Assembly: GCA_949298805.1 (NCBI GenBank)
Contig: CASFXY010000003.1
Coordinates: 1 to 64,000 of the forward strand
Reading direction: 5' to 3'
Length of the DNA stretch: 64,000 bases
From: an uncultured bacterium
Lineage (GTDB): Bacteria; Cyanobacteriota; Vampirovibrionia; Gastranaerophilales; Gastranaerophilaceae
A program made the translations under genes and the position numbers. The number at the start of each line of letters is the position of its first letter. Position 1 is the stretch's first letter. Under the pieces are notes generated by a model. It was not told the origin of the DNA. It made no database searches and worked only from the letters and a program-made list of their open reading frames with translations. Below, piece by piece: positions 8,001 to 16,404 of the stretch.

Positions 8001-9245
8001 ATGTTTAAAAAATTAAAAAATATACAACTTGCGATTTTATGCTTGTCCCTCATTGTTCTTTTTGGTGTAAGTTTTCAAAATTATAAACAAGCACAAATTG
8101 AACGTATAAATGAAATATCTTCAAGTTCATATATAAATGAAGAAAAAGCCAGTCCGAAAGACCTTTTTCTTGAAAGTTGGCTGCTTGTGAAACAAAGTTA
8201 TGCCGAGCCTCATCTTAATGATCAGAATTGGCACAGATGGAAAAGGAGATATGTAAATAAAATAGCAGATAATGATGATGCTTATGTTGCAATAAATACA
8301 ATGCTTGCAAGCTTGGATGACCCTTATTCAAGACTTCTGTCAAAAGAAGAATTTTTGGAACAAAGCAATTCAATAGAGTCCAAAATGTATGGTATAGGTG
8401 TAAATATTGCATCGGTTTCAGGCAAAATATATATAGTTAATGTTATCAAAGGCTCTCCTGCGGATTCTTCGGGTTTGAAACAGGGGGATATGCTTGTCAG
8501 TGTAGACAATCATCAGATAAAAGGAAAGTCGATATTTCAAGTTGCTCAATACATAAAAGGCGCCTTAAATGAGACAGTTACCCTTGTTATACTAAGAGAA
8601 GGTGAAAAAATTACAAAAAAAATTAAACGTGCGGAAATTAAGGTCAAGACCGTTGAGTGTGCAAAGCTTGATAAAGATACAGGATATATTCATATCATAA
8701 GTTTTATAGGAAATGATACCCCTATTGAATTTATAAATGCAATGAATAAAGTAAAAGATGCAAAAGGACTTATTTTGGATTTGCGCGGAAATACGGGTGG
8801 GCTTTTTCAAAACGCGGTTTTTGTGGCAAATCTTTTCTTAAAAAGCGGAGATATAGTAAGTGTAATAGGACGTGACGGATTAAGCAGCTCATATAGAGTC
8901 CAAAGTGGTGAATTTGTATATGATAAACCGCTGGTTGTACTGGTTGACGGAGATAGTGCATCGGCTTCAGAAATTGTATCGGGCGCACTAAAAGACAACA
9001 ATCGTGCAAAAATAGTCGGAACAAAGACTTTTGGCAAAGGTGTTGTGCAAAAAATTTATGCCTTGCCTAATCAAATGGGTATGAATTTAACAATTGCCAA
9101 ATATTTAACCCCAAGCGGCAGGGATATTAATGAAAAAGGCATAGAACCCGACTATGAAGTTACTTTTACAAGGGACGATGTGAATAAAAATTTTGATCGC
9201 CAACTTGAATTTGCAAAAAATTTAATTGCCAAACAAATTAAATAA
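8001..9245 (+). CDS. C-terminal processing protease, S41 family
   Basis: Periplasmic serine protease of the CtpA/Prc family. It has 414 residues: an N-terminal signal anchor (about 8-25), a PDZ domain (about 125-205, with GIGVNI and GSPADSSGLKQGD) and the S41 catalytic domain. The predicted dyad is S321 in DSASASEI and K346 in KTFGKGVVQ, with the usual 25-residue spacing. Such proteases trim C-termini of envelope proteins. The gene follows a response regulator by 2 bp, which suggests envelope-related regulation. It converges on tsaD with one base between stop codons. Confidence 0.94.
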   Translation: MFKKLKNIQLAILCLSLIVLFGVSFQNYKQAQIERINEISSSSYINEEKASPKDLFLESWLLVKQSYAEPHLNDQNWHRWKRRYVNKIADNDDAYVAINTMLASLDDPYSRLLSKEEFLEQSNSIESKMYGIGVNIASVSGKIYIVNVIKGSPADSSGLKQGDMLVSVDNHQIKGKSIFQVAQYIKGALNETVTLVILREGEKITKKIKRAEIKVKTVECAKLDKDTGYIHIISFIGNDTPIEFINAMNKVKDAKGLILDLRGNTGGLFQNAVFVANLFLKSGDIVSVIGRDGLSSSYRVQSGEFVYDKPLVVLVDGDSASASEIVSGALKDNNRAKIVGTKTFGKGVVQKIYALPNQMGMNLTIAKYLTPSGRDINEKGIEPDYEVTFTRDDVNKNFDRQLEFAKNLIAKQIK

Positions 9246-9246
9246 A

Positions 9247-10221
9247 CTAAGCTCTTGAAAATACTTCCAGTTCAAGAGAATCCTTGCATTTTATCGGATT
9301 AAAATATGCGCAAGAACCTACCATTGCCGCATTATCCGTGCAATATTTCATCTTTGGCGCATAAGTTTTATAGCCCTTATCATTCAGTGCAAAAAGTTTT
9401 TTCCTGAGTTCGGAATTTGCCGCAACCCCTCCTGCGCAGACGATAGTATTGCAATTGTACTTATCTGCCAGATTTAATGTTTTTTTGATTAAGGTATCCG
9501 ATACTCTTTCTTGGAAACTTGCACAAATGTCATTTATTGGCATTTCTTTATCTTTGTAACTTTGCGTAAGTCTTAAAAGTGCCGTTTTAAGACCCGAAAA
9601 ACTAAATTCATCTTCCCCGACTTTTGCTTCCGGTAATTTATAAGCGAATGGGTTTCCCTCTTGCGCTAATTTGTCCAGCATAATTCCGCCGGGATAGGGC
9701 AGTCCCATAAGACGGGCTACTTTATCATACACTTCTCCTATTGCATCATCAATAGTGGAGGCAATAATTTTTTGATTGTTAAATTCTTTAACATGTATTA
9801 TTTGAGTGTGTCCTCCTGAAACAAGCAAACATATAAATGGCGGTTTTAGGTCAGATTCTATAAAATTTGCACAAACATGTGCCTGTAAATGGTTAACGCC
9901 TATATATGGTTTATTATGCACAAGTGAAAGAGTTTTTGCTGCATTTAAACCGACAAGCAAACAACCTACTAATCCGGGTCCGACCGTTGAAGCAAAAGCA
10001 TCTATTTGTGCAGGTTTTATTTGTGCCTGCTCAAAGGCTTCTCTTATAACAAGACCAATTGATTCAAGATGTTCACGTGCAGCAACTTCCGGAACTACAC
10101 CCCCGAATTTTTGATGCGTTTTAATTTGAGAGAATACAACATTTGACAGAACTTCACGCCCGTTATTTACAATGGCGCAAGCAGTTTCATCACAGCTTGT
10201 TTCTATTGCAAATATCAGCAT
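9247..10221 (-). CDS. tsaD: tRNA N6-adenosine threonylcarbamoyltransferase
   Basis: Transfers the threonylcarbamoyl group to A37 of ANN-decoding tRNAs, with TsaB and TsaE. It has 324 residues, slightly short of the usual 335-345. The ASKHA-fold N-terminus is IETSCDETA, the metal-binding histidines are H111 and H115 in NHLQAH, and the nucleotide site has VSGGHTQ and CAGGVAANSELR. GGGAG lies ahead of the ATG, so this gene has a normal leader. It is divergent from the TPR/NHL gene. Confidence 0.96.
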   Translation of the reverse strand: MLIFAIETSCDETACAIVNNGREVLSNVVFSQIKTHQKFGGVVPEVAAREHLESIGLVIREAFEQAQIKPAQIDAFASTVGPGLVGCLLVGLNAAKTLSLVHNKPYIGVNHLQAHVCANFIESDLKPPFICLLVSGGHTQIIHVKEFNNQKIIASTIDDAIGEVYDKVARLMGLPYPGGIMLDKLAQEGNPFAYKLPEAKVGEDEFSFSGLKTALLRLTQSYKDKEMPINDICASFQERVSDTLIKKTLNLADKYNCNTIVCAGGVAANSELRKKLFALNDKGYKTYAPKMKYCTDNAAMVGSCAYFNPIKCKDSLELEVFSRA

Positions 10222-10270
10222 TTTTTCTCCCTTTATAACTTATTACCATTGTAATATTATCCTTTTTTGG

Positions 10271-10276
10271 TATAAT
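10271..10276 (+). promoter_or_regulatory. -10 box for the TPR/NHL gene, probable leaderless promoter
   Basis: TATAAT followed by nine bases (AATATTACC) and then ATG at 10286. No Shine-Dalgarno lies between. Confidence 0.5.
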
Positions 10277-10285
10277 AATATTACC

Positions 10286-11191
10286 ATGAAAAAAAGAATA
10301 TTAAGCTTATTTTTTTCATTTTTTATTGTAACTACCCTTGCTTTTGTACCGGCTGTAAATGCCTATACGCTTGAAGATGCGACTTCTTTATATAATCTGG
10401 GTATTGATTATTATTCGCAAAATCAAGTGCACAAGTCAATGGATTACTTCAAAAAAGCTATTTCTATTGACCCTAAATTTTATGAAGCTTATTATAATCT
10501 TGCTCAAATTCAAGCTTCTTACGGTTATACAGATTCCGCGATAAAAAGTTATGAGAAAGTAATACAATTAAAACCTGATGATTATGAAAGCATTTATGAG
10601 TTAGGCAGGCTTTTATATAAACGCGGTTATTTAAACAAGGCCTTGTCTTGTCTGGATAAAATTCCTTTAAACGAGGATGTATATACTCAAGCACTTGTAC
10701 TTGAAAATAAAATCAAAAAAAGACAAGCAGAGCTTTTGGCAATTCAAAAACAGAAAGAAGCAGCGCAAGTACAATTGCAAAATAAAATTGAAACGGCACC
10801 TGTTAGTGTGACCGAACAAAAAGAGTCTTTGCAAACAAATATCATAGTTAATCTTAAAGCGCCTTCGGGTGTTGCAGCGGATTCAAAAGGAAATGTTTTT
10901 GCAGCAAGTTTTTCAGACAATAAGATATACAGGATTACTCCTGAAGGTTCAAAGGATGTGTATGTTGAATCGCCAAACCTTGGTGGTCCTGTAGGTATCG
11001 CAACGGATGATTTTGATAATTTGTATATTGCAAACTATACAAAAAACAATATTTTAAAAGTAACTCCCAGTGGGGTAATAAGTGAATTTGCAAAGCTTAA
11101 AAAACCATATTGTATAGGCATTGACAAAGCAAGAAAATTGCTTATTGTTTCAGAACAAGACGGTAATAATATTTTAAAATTTGAGCTTTAG
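10286..11191 (+). CDS. Secreted TPR and NHL-repeat protein
   Basis: A 301-residue exported protein. It has a signal peptide (MKKR, hydrophobic core, cleavage after VNA at about residue 26), three TPR units (about 30-135, e.g. AYYNLAQIQASYGYTDSAIKSYEKV), a charged Gln/Lys linker and three NHL-like beta-propeller blades (about 190-300, e.g. APSGVAADSKGNVFAASF). Three blades do not close a propeller, so it may oligomerise or be truncated. The reading frame extends upstream to 10172, but that part lies over tsaD; the signal peptide fixes the start at 10286. The stop overlaps that of convergent dnaA. Function unknown. Confidence 0.85.
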   Translation: MKKRILSLFFSFFIVTTLAFVPAVNAYTLEDATSLYNLGIDYYSQNQVHKSMDYFKKAISIDPKFYEAYYNLAQIQASYGYTDSAIKSYEKVIQLKPDDYESIYELGRLLYKRGYLNKALSCLDKIPLNEDVYTQALVLENKIKKRQAELLAIQKQKEAAQVQLQNKIETAPVSVTEQKESLQTNIIVNLKAPSGVAADSKGNVFAASFSDNKIYRITPEGSKDVYVESPNLGGPVGIATDDFDNLYIANYTKNNILKVTPSGVISEFAKLKKPYCIGIDKARKLLIVSEQDGNNILKFEL

Positions 11192-12564
11192 CTTTTTATA
11201 AATTTATTCAAATCTTCTATTGTTTCTTCAAGTTCTTTATTTGTTAAAGCATCTTTTTTAATTTTATCGCAACTGTAAATAACTGTGGTGTGATTTTTAT
11301 TAAAAGCCTCTCCTATTTCAGGTAAGCTCATTTGTGTTATTTCGCGACACATATACATTGCAAGCCTCCTTGCGTTTGCAATATCTTTAGAACGCGAACA
11401 GGAGAGGATATCTTCTTTTTTGACACCCAAGAATTTTGCGGTTTTGTCTATAATATTTTCGGGTGTAATTTTTTTTGAATTTGCATTTAAGTTAAGAATT
11501 TTTTGTGCAAGCTCGGTGGTTGCCTCAACTCCCTGAATAGAGGCGTATGCACTTAGCTTGTTATATGCACCTTCAAGCTCTCTTATATTTCTGTTGAAAG
11601 TTTTTGCAAGCAGTAGCGCAACATCATCGTTTATTTCAAAGTTAGAGCGCAGTGCATGCTTTTTTATAATTTCAAATCTTGTATTTAAGTCGGGGATTTG
11701 TATTTCAACATTTAAACCCCATTCGTATCTGCTTTTTAGTCTGTCGGGAGTGCATACAAGTGATGAAGGAGGTCTGTCGGAAGCAAAGACAATTTGCTTT
11801 CCCGCATGAAACAGCACATCAAAAATGCTGAAAATTTCTTCTTCGGTTCTTTGTTTGCCTTCTGCAAATTGGATATCGTCAAGCAAAAGAACATCTATGT
11901 TTCTGTATTGGTCGCGCAATTTTTTCATTTTAGAGTTTCTTTCGGCAAGAACGATTCCTGATTCTGTTAACTGGTTAGTTATTTCTTCGGCTTTTGCATA
12001 TTTTACTTTTAATGTGGGGAAATTTTTTAAAATTTCATGTCCTATTGCTTGCATTAAATGCGTTTTACCAAGTCCTACATTGCCGTATATATAAAGCGGA
12101 TTGTATTTTTGCCCGGGGGCTTGCGCTACCATTTTTGCAACATTGAAGGCAAAATTTGAATTTTCACCGCAAACAAAATTGCCAAAAGTATATTTTAAAT
12201 TTAATCCGCAAAACGAATGCATTTGTTTTAGGTTATCTATTTGCTCTTGTACAAGCGCATGTTCCTGAGGTCGTTTTATTATTTTTTTCTTTGATGGTTT
12301 TGTATCATCAAGTACTATACGAACACTTCTTTTAAGCGAAGTAACTTTTTGCAATGCTTCTTCTATTTCCGATAAGTATTTTTGTGTCAAAACTTGTATG
12401 CCAAAGCCTTGGTTGCTTTTCATCAGGAAAATTCCATTAGAAGGATTTTCATATAACGGCAAAGCAGGTTCAAGATTATTGAGCCATGTGTGGGCAGTTT
12501 CGGGAATATTAATTTTTATCTCGTCAATAACTTTTTGCCAAGTTTCAAGCTCTTGCTGTTTCAA
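11188..12564 (-). CDS. dnaA: Chromosomal replication initiator DnaA
   Basis: Initiator ATPase that binds DnaA boxes at the origin. It has 458 residues: an N-terminal domain I (1-80), a short linker, an AAA+ module with Walker A GNVGLGKT (161-168) and Walker B VLLLDD (225-230), and the C-terminal DNA-binding domain with the DnaA signature around SLPEIGEAFNKNHTTV. The start is a TTG at 12564, five bases after AAGGAG. dnaN and recF are not adjacent and I see no DnaA-box cluster beside it, so the origin is probably elsewhere. It is divergent from the radical SAM gene. Confidence 0.97.
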   Translation of the reverse strand: MKQQELETWQKVIDEIKINIPETAHTWLNNLEPALPLYENPSNGIFLMKSNQGFGIQVLTQKYLSEIEEALQKVTSLKRSVRIVLDDTKPSKKKIIKRPQEHALVQEQIDNLKQMHSFCGLNLKYTFGNFVCGENSNFAFNVAKMVAQAPGQKYNPLYIYGNVGLGKTHLMQAIGHEILKNFPTLKVKYAKAEEITNQLTESGIVLAERNSKMKKLRDQYRNIDVLLLDDIQFAEGKQRTEEEIFSIFDVLFHAGKQIVFASDRPPSSLVCTPDRLKSRYEWGLNVEIQIPDLNTRFEIIKKHALRSNFEINDDVALLLAKTFNRNIRELEGAYNKLSAYASIQGVEATTELAQKILNLNANSKKITPENIIDKTAKFLGVKKEDILSCSRSKDIANARRLAMYMCREITQMSLPEIGEAFNKNHTTVIYSCDKIKKDALTNKELEETIEDLNKFIKS

Positions 12565-12640
12565 AACAACTCCTTGAGAATTTTTAAGATGTAGCCATTC
12601 CTAAATTTTGTAACTATTTTACTATAAACATTCTGTGTAG

Positions 12641-12646
12641 TAAAAT
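12641..12646 (+). promoter_or_regulatory. -10 box for the radical SAM gene, probable leaderless promoter
   Basis: TAAAAT followed by six bases (TAAAAA) and then ATG at 12653. No Shine-Dalgarno is present. Confidence 0.5.
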
Positions 12647-12652
12647 TAAAAA

Positions 12653-13744
12653 ATGAAAAATATTTTTGACTATTCAATATTATTTGATTTTTTCAGAAAT
12701 GCTTATGCTGATTTATCATATAGAAATCCCTTGAAAAATGCACCTTTGCCGTTGAGATATTTTTTTGAACTTACTTACAGATGTAATTTAAAATGCCCCT
12801 ATTGTTATGTGGGTTGTGAACGTAACAAAAATGAGCTTACGACGGATGAATGGTTTAAAATTATAGAACAAATACCTTTTTATTCATTTGTTACCCTTGT
12901 TGGAGGTGAGCCTCTGTTAAGAGCTGATTTTAAAGAGATTTTATTTAAATGCGCAAATAAAACCATGGGCAAATTAAATGTTGTTACAAACGGTATTTTA
13001 ATAAATGATGAAATTGTCGAGGCTTTTATTAAATCAAAAATGTTGCTGCTTTCTGTTTCTCTTGACGGTTGGGGCGAAACCCATGATAACAATCGAGCTG
13101 CCAATGGGATTTTTGAAAAAATAAAATCTAACTTAGATAATTTGAATGACAGAAAAAAACGTCCTATGGTTGATATTAAAACAATTGTTCTTGAAAATAA
13201 TATTGAAGACATTTTAAAACTATATGAATATTGCACAAAATCAGGTTTTGAATTTTTAAGTATTTCCTTTTTGAGAAATAATAATCTTAAGCAAAATTCA
13301 ATTTTGCATGAAGAATTTTCAGATGAATTTTATCAAACAAATTACCCGATAGAGCAATATTTTAACATTGAAGAATTTGAGAAAATTTTTAGAGAAATAT
13401 ATAAAATAAAAAAACATTCAAAAACCAAAATACGCTTTTCGCCTAAGTTCGAAGGCGGAGGTTATGAAAATGAAATGAGAAAAATCAGAGAGTTTTTTAC
13501 TCAAAAAAACACTCTTTTGCCTAAAGATATATATTATCCTTGCAAATTCCCATTTTCAAATATGATGATAAATCCGCAGGGGGATGTTTATCCTTGTCTT
13601 TCATTAAAAATAGGCAATGTTAAAGACAAAAAGATAATTGAAGTGTATAATGAAGCAAAGTTTAAATGTTTCAGAAATAATCTAAAATATTCAAAAGCTT
13701 TCACATCTTGCCAGATGTGTTGCGAGTTAAAAGTTAAAGACTAA
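12653..13744 (+). CDS. Radical SAM protein with SPASM-type C-terminus
   Basis: A 363-residue radical SAM enzyme. The SAM-cluster motif is C44-x3-C48-x2-C51 in TYRCNLKCPYC, with an extra C55. The (beta/alpha) core includes VGGEPLLR. The C-terminal region has cysteines C297, C315, C339, C353, C356 and C357 around GDVYPCLSLKIGN, a SPASM-like auxiliary cluster arrangement. SPASM enzymes often modify ribosomal peptides, but others act on proteins or small molecules. The M16 protease gene starts 10 bp downstream, a pairing reminiscent of PqqE/PqqF or AlbA/AlbF systems. No precursor peptide is evident nearby. Substrate unknown. Confidence 0.88.
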   Translation: MKNIFDYSILFDFFRNAYADLSYRNPLKNAPLPLRYFFELTYRCNLKCPYCYVGCERNKNELTTDEWFKIIEQIPFYSFVTLVGGEPLLRADFKEILFKCANKTMGKLNVVTNGILINDEIVEAFIKSKMLLLSVSLDGWGETHDNNRAANGIFEKIKSNLDNLNDRKKRPMVDIKTIVLENNIEDILKLYEYCTKSGFEFLSISFLRNNNLKQNSILHEEFSDEFYQTNYPIEQYFNIEEFEKIFREIYKIKKHSKTKIRFSPKFEGGGYENEMRKIREFFTQKNTLLPKDIYYPCKFPFSNMMINPQGDVYPCLSLKIGNVKDKKIIEVYNEAKFKCFRNNLKYSKAFTSCQMCCELKVKD

Positions 13745-13754
13745 GGAGAATATA

Positions 13755-16397
13755 ATGCAAAGAGCTTTAAAAAAGTTTTTAATCCTATTAATCATTATTT
13801 TTGCCGCGATTGTGCCTTTGGAAGCAAAAGAGTATGTTAGTCAAAAACTTAAAAATGGACAAACGGTTGTTGTTAAACAAGTTACCGACAATCCTACGGT
13901 TACGATTAACACATGGATTAAAACTGGCTCTATCAATGAAAATGATAAAAATTCCGGTGTTGCACATTTTTTAGAGCATTTGTTTTTTAAAGGAACAGAA
14001 AAAAATCCGACCGGAACATTTGAAAGAGTGCTTGAGAGTAAGGGTGCTTTAACAAATGCCGCCACAAGTAAAGATTTTACCCATTATTATATAACAATAC
14101 CTTCTAAAGATTTCGATTTAGCTTTATCTTTGCATGCCGATATGTTGTTAAATCCGCTTATACCAAGGAGAGAGCTTGAAAAAGAAAGACTGGTCGTTCT
14201 TGAAGAAATTTCAAAAGGTAAAGATAGCCCAACAAGTGTTATGTGGGAAAATCTTTTTAACCTTATTTACGGCTCACAAGAACCGAAACATCCTTATTTC
14301 AGACCTGTTATAGGTAAAAAAGAAGTTATCGAAACAATAACAAGAGAAGAAATACTTGATTTCTATAATAAATTTTATCTGCCTGCTAATATGACAACTG
14401 TTATTGTAGGGGATATAGAACCTGATGAAGCAATAAAAAAAGTTGAAGAATATTTTTCGGTAAACGAAATAAAGCCTTATGCAGAACCTGTTTATCCTAA
14501 AATTTTCCCAATAGATAAAATTTTAAGCGTAAACGAAGATATGGACGTTAATCAGGAATATATGGTAATTGCTTTTAAGGCGCCGAAATTTAAAGATGAC
14601 AAGGACAATTATGCCCTTGATGTTCTTGCGACAATTTTGGGCGATTCAAAAAGTTCAAAATTAAACCAAATATTAAAAGAACAAAAGCATCTTGTATATT
14701 CTATTAGTGCTTCCAATTCATCTTTTATGGACGATGGGCTTTTTACAATCGGTGCAACTTTTGATGCCAAAAATGAGGATGAAGTTAGAAAAGAAATTTT
14801 TAACGAAATAAAAAAAGTACAAAGTGCTGAGCTAACAGATGCCGAAATTAAAAAAGCTAAAAATATGATTAAAACCGATACTTATTATTCGCGTGAATCA
14901 ATATCAAATATAGCGGATGAGTTAGGATATTTAACAATGCTATGGGGCGCAACCTCTTATTATGATAACTACTTGAACAATATTGACAAGGTAACTAAAA
15001 AACAAGTTATTGCGGCAGCAAAAAAATATCTTACTGTTTCAAAATATGCTGTTTCAACAATTACTCCGAAGAATGAAAATGTAAAGGAAATAGCTCAAAT
15101 TGCAGCAGCGGCCAAAATTCCTTTTGAGCCAAAAGTATTGGAACGGAACAAAAATGCAACAAAATATCTTTTACCAAACGGTTCGCAATTGATAATTAAA
15201 AAAAATAATTCAAATTCAATTGTGGCAATAGATATTGAAGCCAAGGGTTCAAAAATTCTTGAAAAAATCCCATCAACAGGCATGCTTGCTGCTGCTGTTG
15301 CAAAACAAGGAACAAAAAAATATTCAAATGCCGAATTTGCGAATTTATTAGACGAAAAAGGCATAAAACTTGCTCTTTCATCGGGTTCGGATGTATTTTC
15401 AATTTCAATGCAAACTACCCAAAATGAGCTTGACGGCGCGCTTGATATTTTAAACGAGCTTGTGAATAATCCTGTTTTTTCTGCATCCGAAACAGAAAAA
15501 ATTAAAAATTTAAAGACGGCAGATTTAAAGAAAATTCAAGACAGTGCCTTATCTATTGGATTGGACGAATTTAAAAAAAATGCTTTCGAAGGCAGTTATT
15601 ACGGACAAGACTCAAAATTTCTTTTAAATAAAATTCCTTCCGTTACACCGGATGATATAAAGGAATATTATACACGCGTTTTAAATCCTGAAAATATGGT
15701 TATTTCAATTGTCGGCAATGTTGATGAAAAGGTTATGGCAAAAAAGATTAATGAAATATTTAAGAATAAAACAGGAGATAAAATAAATTATAAGGAAGAA
15801 AAAATTAATGTTTTTAATCCTCAAAAGAACATTGATTTAACTTTTAAAAAGCCGGATACTCAAACTGCATGGGTTTTTGTAGGATACAAAACCTGTCCTA
15901 TATATAACGAAAAAGATATCGCAACTTTAAAAGTTATTAATGCAATTTTGGGTGAGGGTATGAGTTCAAGGCTTTTTCAGAATTTAAGAGAAGAAAAAGG
16001 GCTTGCTTATTCTGTCGGCTCTACAATGCTGCAAAATATACTTGACGGAAGTTTCGTAGCTTATATTGGCACTAACAATAAAAGCACGGATATTGCAAAA
16101 AAAGGTATGCTTGACGAGATTGGACTTTTGAAAAAAGAGTATGTGACTCAAAAAGAACTTCAAGAAGCAAAAGATAAAATATTGGGGAATATTGTAATAT
16201 CTCTTGAAACGAATATGGATGATGCTTCGTTATTGGGCTACTATGCAATAAGCGAGCGCGGAATTGATTATCTTGAAACATATAAAAAATTAATCAACAG
16301 TGTTTCTCAAACAGATATTCTTGAATTTGCAAATAAATATTTCTCAAAACCATATATATCCGTTATTGTAAAGGGAAATGATTCTGTGATAAAATAA
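13755..16397 (+). CDS. M16-family zinc protease, secreted, two-halved
   Basis: A pitrilysin/insulinase-type metalloprotease of 880 residues with an N-terminal signal peptide (about 1-24). The first M16 half carries the inverted zinc motif H71-F-L-E74-H75 and the downstream glutamates E150/E151 in VVLEEISKG. The second half (about 460-880) has the fold but no HxxEH, as in one-chain M16 enzymes where only one half is catalytic. AAGGAG precedes the ATG. The 10-bp gap behind the radical SAM gene and the 7-bp gap to the helicase gene suggest one transcript. It would act in the periplasm. Confidence 0.93.
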   Translation: MQRALKKFLILLIIIFAAIVPLEAKEYVSQKLKNGQTVVVKQVTDNPTVTINTWIKTGSINENDKNSGVAHFLEHLFFKGTEKNPTGTFERVLESKGALTNAATSKDFTHYYITIPSKDFDLALSLHADMLLNPLIPRRELEKERLVVLEEISKGKDSPTSVMWENLFNLIYGSQEPKHPYFRPVIGKKEVIETITREEILDFYNKFYLPANMTTVIVGDIEPDEAIKKVEEYFSVNEIKPYAEPVYPKIFPIDKILSVNEDMDVNQEYMVIAFKAPKFKDDKDNYALDVLATILGDSKSSKLNQILKEQKHLVYSISASNSSFMDDGLFTIGATFDAKNEDEVRKEIFNEIKKVQSAELTDAEIKKAKNMIKTDTYYSRESISNIADELGYLTMLWGATSYYDNYLNNIDKVTKKQVIAAAKKYLTVSKYAVSTITPKNENVKEIAQIAAAAKIPFEPKVLERNKNATKYLLPNGSQLIIKKNNSNSIVAIDIEAKGSKILEKIPSTGMLAAAVAKQGTKKYSNAEFANLLDEKGIKLALSSGSDVFSISMQTTQNELDGALDILNELVNNPVFSASETEKIKNLKTADLKKIQDSALSIGLDEFKKNAFEGSYYGQDSKFLLNKIPSVTPDDIKEYYTRVLNPENMVISIVGNVDEKVMAKKINEIFKNKTGDKINYKEEKINVFNPQKNIDLTFKKPDTQTAWVFVGYKTCPIYNEKDIATLKVINAILGEGMSSRLFQNLREEKGLAYSVGSTMLQNILDGSFVAYIGTNNKSTDIAKKGMLDEIGLLKKEYVTQKELQEAKDKILGNIVISLETNMDDASLLGYYAISERGIDYLETYKKLINSVSQTDILEFANKYFSKPYISVIVKGNDSVIK

Positions 16398-16404
16398 TAA
16401 AACA

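Noticed and set aside
10172-10285. Upstream extension of the TPR/NHL frame to 10172
   Set aside because: It runs over the 5' end of tsaD and would bury the signal peptide that starts at 10286.
12565-12652. Possible replication origin beside dnaA
   Set aside because: The 88-bp gap holds only promoter-like sequence. No TTATCCACA-type boxes were seen and dnaN is not adjacent.
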